Assembly: GCF_052857255.1 (NCBI RefSeq) | Contig: NC_135498.1 | Location: forward strand, 162,622,124-162,686,123 | Direction of reading: 5' to 3' | DNA: 64,000 nt | From: Amblyomma americanum | Lineage: Eukaryota > Arthropoda > Arachnida > Ixodida > Ixodidae | The notes under the pieces: model-generated | Told to the model about the DNA's origin: nothing | Database searches by the model: none | What the model saw: the letters and a program-made list of their open reading frames with translations, nothing else | Translations under genes and position numbers: made by a program | In this document: positions 54,801 to 64,000 of the stretch, in pieces | Numbering within the stretch: position 1 is the stretch's first letter | Layout: every line of letters begins with the position of its first letter

Positions 54801-55080
54801 GGTAGGTAGGTGAAAACTTTATTGATGAACCTTAAGGGTGAGTTACTGCCTTGAGTAGTCACGCTCTTGATCCCGGGTGGTGGCGAACAGTCCATGACGC
54901 GCGGCGACCTATCCAGCCTACTCTACCAGCCGCCTTTGTGAGGCCGGTTCGGAGCTTGAGACAGCGATCTCGTGACTCTCTTTGTCCATGAGGTTCCAGC
55001 GAGATGGTGGTTGGAATTCTCGACAGAGAATTAAAATGTCGTCAAAGTTGGCTCTCAAAGCCCCACAAAGAGAGCATTAA
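54800..55080 (-). mobile_element. LINE 3' end with (CTAC)n tail, minus strand
   Basis: On the minus strand, TTCATCAATAAAGTTTTCACCTACCTACC (read from 54828 to 54800) is a polyadenylation signal followed by a four-base tandem tail. The sequence above it is presumably untranslated or decayed. It abuts the plus-strand ORF1 remnant, so it is a separate insertion. The far boundary is uncertain. Confidence 0.45.
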
Positions 55081-55707
55081 GGTCTGTACTGGCTTGGGTG
55101 GATAAGGGCTAACAAAGCGGGTGAAGGTAATATGCGATAATAAATGGGATACCGATAAGAAATGGGAGAAGATTCTAGCATTTTTTTTAATTTTATGTTA
55201 GTTAAGAGATAATTTCACAATAATAAAATAAAAGCTATCATTCATGAGTTTCGGTTAAAGATAATATCATTCTTTAAACTCGGACTATTAACTTTGTTGA
55301 TATCAAATTCAAAGAAACGCACCCCTCATCGAAAGTTCAGAGAGCATGGGGAGTTTCTTCGGGGCCATTCTGTGTGGTTGACTATGCATCCGCTGTGTTC
55401 TAAATTTCTTGTAAGAAATACGAACTCCTGTTGTGCTTTCTTCACAAATTAGGACTTTTACGAATCGAACAAGAGTACCACTGTGCAACTTACAGAAAGC
55501 TCCCCTAGACTCTAAATTTCTTAGCGAAGCTGTGCCTCGGGCAAAAGGTGGCTGGCTGCGCACAAGCCGAGCGATGTTCCTAACCTAAACGACGAAAAAT
55601 AATGAGCACACTTCTTGCGCGCAAGGTGCAGCAAATCTGCAGTCTGCAAATGCAAGAACGTCCGACTCACTTCCTGAAATATGTTGCGACGCAGTCTCTC
55701 AGTAGAT
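55081..55707. other. No recognised feature
   Basis: An 84-codon minus frame at 55563-55309 has no recognised motif. Confidence 0.3.
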
Positions 55708-56053
55708 CACCTCTCTTTAATCAAAGCTGAACTAGGATGAATTCAGAGCAACGCGAACGAAGAGAGCACACATTTTACCCGAACAGCTGCTTCAGCGGGC
55801 ACAGCAGAAGCAATTACTGTAAACTGATAAGGTTTAAATTGTTAGGGTTAGTTCGTTTTCGTAACATGTGCTCAGGAACTCACCTCTCTTTAATCAAAGC
55901 TAAAGTAGTATAAATTCAGAGCAACCCGAACGCAGAGAGCACACATTTGACCCGAACAGATGCTTTAGCAGGCACAGCAGACGCAATAACTGTAAACTGA
56001 TAAGATTGAAATTGTCAGGGCTAGTTCGTTTTCGTAAAATGTGCTCGGGAACT
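55708..56053. repeat. Tandem duplication, 2 x 173 bp
   Basis: Copies 55708-55880 and 55881-56053 are exactly the same length. Both begin CACCTCTCTTTAATCAAAGCT and end GTGCTC-GGAACT. About twenty substitutions separate them by eye. The sequence is not recognisably related to the 172-bp array at 6.3 kb despite the equal period. Confidence 0.93.
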
Positions 56054-56179
56054 AAGAAAAGAAAAATGAAGGCTGTGACAGTTCCATCTGGTTTGTAGAG
56101 CTTGTGACTCTTATTCAGGCAGCAGAAGTCATTGAATGCCCTCTCTCCGGGCATTTCCCACGGGACTCGACGCCGACTA

Positions 56180-56725
56180 GGAATCCGATTTCAATCCGGT
56201 TTAAGTTTTTGGAGAAATATGCTATTATTAAAAAATCCACGCACCAAATTCTTCCCACCAAGTGCAAAGGGTTGAAGAAGGTCAACGAGCGGGTACTCCT
56301 GCGCCTGATCACTAAAACAATGGTGGGCCCGGCAATTCCAAAGCATTTCGCTCCTCAATTCGACGGGCTGTGCTCGCACTGTGGGGTGGGGAGTTGTCTG
56401 ACACCGGGGTAGGGATTGGTTCTGCTGGCAGGCCCACATCATGTGGCAGGTGTCTGACACCTACCACATGGTGTGGGCCTGCCAGCAGAACCCATCCCTT
56501 CTCCCTATTCCAAACCCCACCCGAAAGGACTGGGTGCCGACCATGCCCGGCTGCTGCACCCTAGAGGCCCAAAGGGCCTTAACGCAGCGCGCCCGGGCTG
56601 CGGCAACAGCCAATGGGGTGCCTCACTAGCATCCTACCTAGTAGTTGGAAGGGCGTGACCCTTCAGGTCATGACCCCCAACACTTCTCTCTATGAATGCA
56701 TAAATATTTTCACCACCACCACCAG
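56180..56725 (+). mobile_element. I-type LINE C-terminus and 3' end
   Basis: The plus strand shows LKKVNERVLLRLITKTMVGPAI and then CSHCG, the Cys pair of the C-terminal knuckle. After an inserted palindrome it continues with DTYHMVWACQQNPSLLPIPNPTRKDW, a strong match to the C-terminus of I-group LINEs (LYHLVWxCQxNP...PNPTREDW pattern), and ends RARAAATANGVPH at 56629. A UTR of about 80 bp ends in CATAAATATTTTCACCACCACCACC. It is 5'-truncated. Confidence 0.82.
56418..56492. repeat. 75-bp near-perfect palindrome inside the LINE tail
   Basis: The arms 56418-56454 and 56456-56492 pair with two mismatches in 37 around a single central base. The left arm is an inverted copy of the LINE coding sequence that forms the right arm. 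TGTCTGACACC occurs both just before the left arm and at the centre, fitting a template-switch insertion. Confidence 0.93.
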
Positions 56726-56739
56726 GACGACGTAAGGGC

Positions 56740-58265
56740 TTACGCTCCTATGTGGATTATTTCGAGTGTAACAATTTGCGCCTTGTGTTTTCAGATAAAG
56801 GGGATGATTTTGTTGTAACCCAGAGGGTGTTTTTGCAGAAAATCTTCACAGGTCGTGAATAAGTGCTTACACGTGTTAGTGTAGATTGTCAAAGTGTTAA
56901 GGAGCAGGCCGCCTTCTTACTAAACCACTCTAATCTTGTTCTGTTGGCGACGGCTTACCAGAAAGGACAAGGCGATAAATTAAAATTGTTTTTCTCCTTA
57001 AGACGCATACCATTCTTGTCCCTTTCAGAACCATCATATCGAAAGCTGGCACTTGCAGCACGCTGTCTCCAGTAATCTATAAAGGCATCTATCACTTTTA
57101 GATGTAGGCGATCAATTTTTGGTCGACAATAGAGACCAGGATGACAATATGATTTCCTAAAGCATAACAATAATATTCCTGGTTTTTGTTCTGGCTTCAG
57201 TATTGACATTGAACATCTTTAATACTTTCTTCCTCACAAGAGATTATGAAAGCGGTGTAAAAATGCATCACAGAGAGAATGATGAAGTTGGCTTTTATGG
57301 GTCAGTGCGGAGTGCCTGTTTGCACCTTTCTTGAGGGTTTTCTTTTTATTTAAAATAAACTCATGTAGGTTGGCGTGGTGACATCTATGTACAAAAAAAA
57401 AGAGAATTTGTAACGAATTGAAGGCGGCGCCTGCTCTAAGCAATGTTTTCTTAGGTCAAGTCCCCAGAAAAATTAGTAAACATAGCGATGAAATGGCATT
57501 CAGGATCTTAGATTTGTGGATGATTTCTTGGTGCTGATTCAAAAAGTCAACTTCAACAGGAGATTGGCCGACATCTTGAAGATTTTTTTTGAGAGTGTGC
57601 TAATAGTTTGCCGTTTCCGTTTGAAGATCATTTGAATGAATCTCTCCAGTTCATAGGCAATAAGTTATTTTTCAAAAACGACCACTTTTGTTGGCTTTAC
57701 TCCCCAAGTTCCCAGAAACAGATATTAAATTATTCTTCTGGACTCCTAAAAACTCTAAATAATGCTATAGCTATGTCTTGCATTCGCACAAGTCTACAAA
57801 ACTCGTGTCATCACTGTGTCCAAGATAGTATCCTGTTCCAGGTGCTTAGGTTAAAAACTGCAGGTTTTCCGGATTCAGTTATCCCGACAATTTCTGAAAC
57901 GTTATCGCGGATGGTAAGGACGGATTTCGTAAATTCAATAAGCGTCAATGCACGTAAAAAAATGGCGGTTATTCAATACATACACAAACTAGTACATAAT
58001 CTGAAAAATGCGGCGGGAATGTTTCACGTTAACATCAATTTTTCGGCTCCAAATACATTGAGTGGGCTTCTTCGTGCCATTAAAAACCGCCATGAAAAGG
58101 TGATAGAAGTTAATCCATTTTAATGCCACATTTAAAGCAGGTCAAGGTTGGTGGACCGCGCATGCTTAGTAGTGGTGAACTTGCAGTATAATGCACTAAA
58201 GTCTACATAGGTAAAACCAGTCGATGCATTAACATTCGCTTGCGTGAACACCACAATTAGCTCTG
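56740..58265 (+). mobile_element. Penelope-like element: RT and GIY-YIG remnants
   Basis: Penelope-like elements encode a reverse transcriptase fused to a GIY-YIG endonuclease. Here, FSDKGDDFVVTQ lies near 56800. Pieces of the RT core (FLKHNNNIPGFC near 57160, with IDIEHL) follow. RFVDDFLVL gives the catalytic Asp pair (VDD codons 57516-57524). The long frame 57608-58123 carries CWLYSPSSQK, QVLRLKTAGFPDSVI and QYIHKLVHNLKNAAG, typical of the linker after RT. At 58201-58257 the sequence reads VYIGKTSRCINIRLREH, the GIY-YIG motif in the form VYIG. Stops and frame changes are many between 56870 and 57600. It ends just before the LTR of the next element. Confidence 0.88.
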
Positions 58266-58321
58266 AGATTCTAGATATTCTTACCTAAAAGATCACGATA
58301 TTGCAGGTAAGAAAAAAAGAG

Positions 58322-58498
58322 TGTGAAGAAGATGATGACCCAGACAAAGCAGATGACTCGTGAAAACGAAGAAGATGGCCCTGCGCGTCAGCCGTATTGC
58401 TATCGCCACGTGCGTCTGTGCCCGACCTGGTTGCCCTCGGATTGTTCTCGCCGCTGCTCCCTTCCTCACAGCTATTTTAAATAAACCCCCGCCTTACA
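58322..58498 (+). repeat. 5' LTR of the second gypsy element, 177 bp
   Basis: It begins TGTGAAGAAGATGATGACCC and ends CCCCCGCCTTACA. AAATAAA near 58479 is a plausible polyadenylation signal. TTTGGTGGAGG follows, exactly as after the LTR at 43030. The end is set by this shared junction, because the partner LTR is outside the window. Confidence 0.85.
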
Positions 58499-58560
58499 TT
58501 TGGTGGAGGAGCCGGGTAACAGCCCTGGAATTGCGCAACCGCACTCTCCCGCCACTTGCG

Positions 58561-59752
58561 ATGCCTCACGACGTTCAACATCAAGCCGTGCAAGTGGGCC
58601 CAGCTGTTACCTGCGCCGGCTCTCTTCGCAAACGGTGCCCGGCCATCTTCAGCGGGACCGATGAGCAGGATGTCGAAGACTGGCTCACGTCTAACGAGAG
58701 GGTGAGTCTTTACAACAAATGGGACGATGCCACAAACTAAATAACGTAATTTTTTATCTCACCGGCGTGGCTAACCTGTGGTATCGGAACCACGAGGTGG
58801 ACATTCGCACCTGGTCTGCTTTCAAGACAACCTTCTCCGAAGTGTTTGGTCGTCCTGCTGTTCGGAAACTCCGCGCCGAACAACGCTTGCGTGAACGGTC
58901 TCAGCAGGTCGGCGAAAGCTTTACTAGTTACATCGAAGACGTCATTGACCTATGCAAGCGTGTCAACCTCAACATGTCAGAAGCTGACAAGATTAAACAC
59001 ATTTTGAAGTGTGTTGACGACGACGCCTTTCAGATGCTGGTAGCGCGCGACTTGCGCACCGTTGTTGAAGTCGTCACACTCTGCCAAAGCTTCGAGGAGC
59101 TGTGGAAGCAGAGGCTCCTGACTCGACAGCACCCTCGACAGGTTGAGTCGCTTGCTGGACTGACACTAGCACCTGACACCTCATCGCTGCTGCAACAAAT
59201 CAAAGACTTTGTTCGGGAAGAAGTGGGTCGTCATCTTTCTCTTCTGTCGAACCCTACAGGGCAAGGTCCAGATTTGGCTCCGGCCCTTCGACACGCCATC
59301 CAAGAGCAGGTTGCCGAGGCTCTTCCGCCCGCCCATCCGCCACCACCTGTCGCCGCTCCATGACATACGCGGACGTCGTCGCCAGACCTCGACCGCCTAC
59401 CTATGCTTTGCCTCCAACACCTGAGCGAGCGGTGGCTCCTTCTCTTCGGCCGGCTCCGCGACTCAGCAATCCCTGGCGCACCATCGACAACCGGCCTATC
59501 TGCTACAATTGCGGCTTGCCTGGTCATGCGGCCCGGCTTTGCAGCCGCCGTCTCCCAGTCTACGCGCCACCTCCTCCAGCTCCCGCGTGCTGGCCTTCCA
59601 CGAGTCAGTACTCCGGATCTGCTGAGCCGCCGTCCAGTCCTCCTTTTTCTCATGACCGTTCAGCCTTTTCTAGACGCCGTTCACCTTCACCCAGGCGCCC
59701 CTCCGTTTCTCTTATGCGACGTCGCTCCAATCTTCCTCAGGAGGAAAACTAG
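58561..59752 (+). pseudogene. gypsy gag of the second element, intact zinc knuckle
   Basis: It starts ATGCCTCACGACG at 58561. The capsid region reads IFSGTDEQDVEDWLTSNER. One base appears to be missing at about 58736, after which the frame 58719-59363 continues (FGRPAVRKLRAEQRLRERSQQ). A second frame change near 59350 leads into 59360-59752. That frame holds a perfect CX2CX4HX4C knuckle, CYNCGLPGHAARLC, and a basic tail ending at 59750-59752. The knuckle is complete here but damaged in the 43-kb element. Confidence 0.9.
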
Positions 59753-62700
59753 GTGCTGCAGTTCCTGAGGCGAGAACTGCGTACCCGTCGAACTTTCCAA
59801 GGCCTCACATATCCCCTGCTAATCTGATCGAAATTTCTGTCGAGGGCATTACTGTCTTGGCCCTTGTGGACACCGGTGCTGCGATTTCTGTTATGGACGA
59901 AAAGTTTTGTAGTTCGTTGAAGTAGGTGAAGACGCCGATTGCTGGACTGTCTCTGCGTATGGCCAGCGCTGAGCACATCAAGCCCTCCGCAGCGTCTACC
60001 GCTCGAGTTGTGATTCAGGACTCCCTCTACACGATAGAATTCGTCGTGCTGCCTTCCTGTTCCCATCCTGTTATTCTGGGCTGGGATTTCCTTTCCGTAC
60101 ATGGAGCTATCATCGACTGTGCTCGAGCGGAAGTCGGGTTCTCTTCTCTGCCCAGTCCTTTTCTGGTTGCTACTCCTCCTGTTGCCGGTGTTAATGCCCT
60201 CGCCGCCGAAGACATCGACATTCCCCCGTGCTCTTCCGTTCTTGTACACATGTCTTGCGACTCTATCGGTGACGACACTGTCCTCTTTACTCCAGGCCAT
60301 ACTTTTATGCACCGCAAGTGTCTCCCTCTGCCATACGCCGTACTGACTGTGTCCGCTGGCCTTTCGATACTTTTGGTTTCTAACCCGTTTTCCTGCCCTA
60401 CCGCTTTGCGCCTTGGTGAATGCCTCGGCAGTGTGCAGCCCATCGCATCTCTGCTCATCCGCGAGGAGACTGACGATACGCTCCTCGCCATGAACGCGCC
60501 TTCCTTCCTCTACGCCAGATCGCTCTTCTACCAAATTGTTCTTGCGCTCCATCGACGCCGATCTTCCCCCGCCGCACAGAACACAGCTTCCCGACCTCCT
60601 TCATCAATTTCGCTCCTCCTTCGACGCCCACCAGACTTCCTTGGGCCGAACTTTCACTGTCACCCATCGCATCGACACTGGTGCCCACGCTCCGCGGCGG
60701 CAGCGCCCCTATCGTGTGTCTCCAACTGACCGCCAGACTATTAAAGAGCAAGTCGACCAAATGCTTCAAAACGGCGTCATTCAGCCCTCAAGTAGCCGTT
60801 GGGCATCGCCTGCTGTCCTTGTGAAAAAGAAAGATGGCTCCATACGCTTCTGTATCGATTCATCATCATCATCATCATCAGCCTTACTACACCCACTGCA
60901 GGGCAAAGGCCTCCCCCATGTCTCTCCAATTAACCCTATCCTTTGCCAGCTGCATCCACCCTTTGCCTGCAAACTTCTTAATCTCATCCACCCACCTAAC
61001 CTTCTGCCGCCCCCTGCTACGCTTACTTTCTCTTGGAACCCACTCCGTTACCCTTAAAGACCAGCGGGTATCTTGCCTTCGCATTACATGCCCTGCCCAA
61101 GCCCATTTCTTTCTCTTGATTTCGACCAGGATGTCATTAACCCGTGTTTGTTCCCTCACCCACTCTGCCCGCTTCCGATCTCTTAACGTTACACCTATCA
61201 TTTTTCTTTCCATGGCTCGCTGCGTTGTCCTTAACTTAAGCTGAACTCTTTTCGTTAGCCTCCACGTTTCTGCCCCGTAGGTGAGTATCGGTAAGATTAT
61301 GCTGCTGTACACTTTCCTCTTGAGGGAAATTGGTAAACTGCCACTCATGATCTGCGAGAATTTGCCATATGCGCTCCACCCCATTCTTATCCTTCTAGTT
61401 ATCTCCCTCTCATGATCCGGATCAGCTGTCACTACCTGCCCTATGTAGACGTATTCCGGCACAATTTCTAGGCTCTCGCTGCCAATTGTGAACTGTTGTT
61501 CCCTTGCTAGGCTGTTGAACATTACCTTGGTTTTCTGCATGTTAATTTTTAGACCCATCGATCTGCTCTGCCTGTCTAACTCGTTGATCATGATTTGCAG
61601 TTCACCTCCTGAGTGACTCAGCAAGGCAATGTCATCAGCAAATCGCAGATTATTTAGGTATTCTCCATTTATTCTTATTCCCAACTGTTCCCAATTCAGG
61701 CCTTAATAAGATAACGCGCATGGATGCGTATCCGCTCCCCCGCATAGATGACGCTCTGGACTGTTTGCAAGGGGCGGAGCTCTTTTCCTCCCTCGATTTA
61801 CGTTCTGGGTACTGGCAGGTACCCATGAAAGCGGCCGATCGTCCGAAAACTACTTTTGTGACACCCGGCGGATTGCATGAATTTACTGTGATGCCATTCG
61901 GCCTTTGTAATGCCCGAGCAACCTTCGAACGGATGATGGACACCATTTTGCGTGGACGCAAGTGGAAAATGTGTCTATGCTATCTCGACGACATTTTCGT
62001 CTTTTCCCCCGACTTTGAAACCCATCTATTCCGCCTGAAGCACGTTTTTACCTGCCTTTCTGACGCTGGCCTGCAGCTCAATTTGAAGAAATGCCGTTTT
62101 GCTGCGCGTCAGCTGACAATCTTAGGACACGTTGTCTCTAAGCAAGGCGTTCGTCCCGACCCAGCTAAACTTCGCGCTGTCGCAGACTTTCCCAAACCCA
62201 CTTCCATCAAATACTTGCGCAGCTTCTTAGGTCTGTGCTCTTACTTTCGGAGGTTTATTCGCAACTTTGCTTCGATTGCTGCGCCTTTAACACAACTGTC
62301 CGGCAGTTCCGACTAATCGATGTGGTCTCCGGCGGGCGACGATGCGTATAACACCTTGCGCCGCCTCCTCACAGCGCCGCCCATACTGCGCCATTTCGAC
62401 TAGACCGCTCCTACCGAGGTCCACACGGACGCCAGTGGTGTCGGCCTCGGCGCCGTATTCGCCCAGCGCATCTGTGGTTTTGATGAATACGTTGTTGCCT
62501 ACGCAAGCCGCACACGTCCGAAGGCTGAACCTAATTACTCCGTAAGCGAAAAAGAGTGTTTGGCCATCGTATGGGCCCTTGCCAAATTCCGCCCCTACCT
62601 CTATGGCCGCTCTTTTGATGTTGTGACGGATCATCATGCGCTTTGTTGGCTTCCTTGAAAGACCCATTCGGCCGCCTTGCCAGGTGGGCTCTTCGTCTGC

Positions 62701-64000
62701 AAGAATATGACATCCGCGTGGTCTATCGTTCCAGCCGCAAGCATCAAGGCGCTGATGTCCTGTCCCGCTGCCCACTTCCAGCCGAGATCGCCAGCCTTTC
62801 CACCTCTAACGTCTCCCCGTCGTCCCTTTCTCATTAGCGACATGCCCTCAGCGCAACGTACTGACCCCTGGATCGCTTCTCTTCTCGACTTTCTCTCCAA
62901 CCCCACGGCTGCTTCTCTATCCCGTGCTCTCCGCCGCCATGCTTCCCAATTCGTGATTCGCGATAACCTCCTCTATCACCTGAACTACGGCACCGACGGC
63001 CGCAAGTTGTTACTCGTTATTCCTCGCCACCTGCGCACGAACATATGCGCCTATTTCCACGCTGACCCACAATCCGGTCACGCGGATGTTTTCAAGACAT
63101 ACACCCGCATCCGGCTGCGCTTTACTGGTGCGGCATGTACACCTTCGTACTTAAATACACACGCGCCTGTCTCGCCTGTCAACGTCGCAAGCCATCTCCT
63201 CATCATTCTGCTGGACAGTTGCAGCTACTCCCTTGCCCACCGCGGCCGTTCGACCGTATCGGAATTGATTTCTACGGCCCGCTTCCGTACACCGCGGCCG
63301 GCAACCGTTGGGATATCGTTGCGGTTGATCATTTCACGAGATATGCCGAAACCGCCGCACTTCCGTCTGCCACAGCGAAAGACGTTGCCTCCTTCCTTTT
63401 GCAACGTTTCGTCCTTCGTCACGGTGCACCTCGTGAACTGCTTAGCGACCGCGGACGCGCCTTTTTGTACGATGTAATCACCGCCCTGCTCCGCCAGTGC
63501 AACATAATCAATCGTACCACCTCCGCCTATCATCCGCAGACCAACGGCCTCACCGAGCGATTTAACTGCACCCTCGGGGACATGCTCTCTATGTACGTCG
63601 CATCCAACCACTCGAATTGGGATCTCATCCTCCCTTATGTGACTTTCGCCTACAACACCGTCCAGCAGTCTACTACTGGCTTCTCTCCCTTCTTTCTTCT
63701 TTAAGGCCGTCATCCATCTGCTAACGTAGACACCATTCTGCCTTACCAACCTGACGCCTCCGAATATACCCCTGTTTCCGAAGCCGCGCAACACGCAGAA
63801 GATTGTCGCCAAATCGCCCGGTCACTCACAACTGACGCCCAGTATCGCCAGAAATTCCGCCACGACAACGCTCACACCACATCGCACTTCTCTCCTGGTG
63901 CGCTTGTGTGGCTCTGGATACCATCAAGTACTCCTGGACTCTCCTCGAAATTTCTCGCCTAGTATCACGGCCCCTACCGTGTCCTGGAGCGCACATCTCC
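59753..64000 (+). pseudogene. gypsy pol of the second element, interrupted and incomplete
   Basis: The protease motif LVDTGAA is at 59863-59883, followed in frame by TAG at 59923-59925. RT starts in the frame beginning 60536 (WASPAVLVKKKDGSIRFCID) and is cut by the RTE insertion. It resumes at 61720 with SSLDLRSGYWQVP and YLDD at 61981-61992. Stops at 62314-62316 and 62401-62403 precede and interrupt RNase H (VHTDASG near 62419). The integrase frame 63135-63704 has CLACQRRK and a DD35E triad with codons at 63267, 63447 and 63555, then a TAA at 63702. The reading continues to the window end with further stops. Confidence 0.9.
60863..61693 (-). mobile_element. RTE-type LINE fragment nested in the second gypsy RT
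   Basis: A single minus-strand frame (61684-60887, 265 codons) covers the second half of an RTE-like ORF: NNLRFADDIALLSHS (FADD codons 61631-61642), LKINMQKTKVMFN, EYVYIGQVVTADPDHEREI, LPILTYGAETWRLTK, TTQRAMERKMIGVTLRDRKR and KKWAWAGHVMRR. It ends MGEAFALQWV, a stop, and (TGA)n. The open frame means little decay since insertion. It is 5'-truncated, starting within RT. ATTCA occurs at both edges (60858-60862 and 61694-61698) and may be the target-site duplication. The surrounding gypsy frame is missing a few codons at the junction. Confidence 0.93.

Larger units (their letters stand above)
58322..64000 (+). mobile_element. Second Ty3/gypsy LTR element, continues past the window
   Basis: It has the same domain order and is clearly homologous to the 43-kb element across gag and pol. 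Its LTR sequence differs except for the TGTGAAGAAG start and the CTTACA end, so it is a sister family. It contains a nested RTE fragment (60863-61693) and several independent stops and frameshifts. The window ends inside the C-terminal part of pol, so the 3' LTR is not seen. Confidence 0.93.

Overview
This window reads as intergenic or intronic DNA from a large, repeat-rich arthropod genome. The best fit is an ixodid tick, or at least a chelicerate. The main evidence is a family of tRNA-headed SINEs of about 320 bp, with about nine copies on both strands. Other evidence is the mix of short-LTR Ty3/gypsy elements, RTE-, CR1/Jockey- and I-type LINEs and a Penelope-like element, together with the absence of any intact host gene. 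The species is inferred from repeat style only. There are no bacterial-type operons, rRNA genes, functional tRNA genes or CRISPR arrays.

Layout. 0-5 kb: three decayed LINE fragments and a SINE, all on the minus strand. 6.25-7.28 kb: a diverged tandem array of six units of about 172 bp. 7.4-8.4 kb: a 17-bp-stem hairpin and a near-identical 116-bp duplication. 9.6-15.5 kb: an RTE tail, a plus-strand LINE, a tRNA-like SINE and a longer minus-strand LINE. 16.6-24.2 kb: two foldback (MITE-like) elements, a SINE, a broken THAP-domain coding segment (the only host-like coding trace I can name) and a tandem array of about 130 bp per unit. 24.5-35.4 kb: SINEs, a 127-bp duplication and a TTC microsatellite of about 525 bp. 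35.4-39 kb: a decayed Mag-like gypsy element with two LINE tails inserted in it and a 100-N gap whose flanks repeat each other. 43.0-48.2 kb: a structurally complete gypsy element with 163-169 bp LTRs, inserted in a (TA)n tract. 49-56.7 kb: a textbook SINE with a perfect 12-bp target-site duplication and LINE fragments. 56.7-58.3 kb: a Penelope-like element with reverse transcriptase and GIY-YIG remnants. 58.3-64 kb: a second, related gypsy element, interrupted by a 5'-truncated RTE and running off the window.

How the parts relate. Nothing here forms a working pathway. Every recognisable open frame belongs to a selfish element, and all of them carry stops, frameshifts or truncations. The informative content is the nesting order, the target-site duplications, the foldback structures and the assembly signature at the gap. 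No computation was run. Family names come from motifs read by eye.
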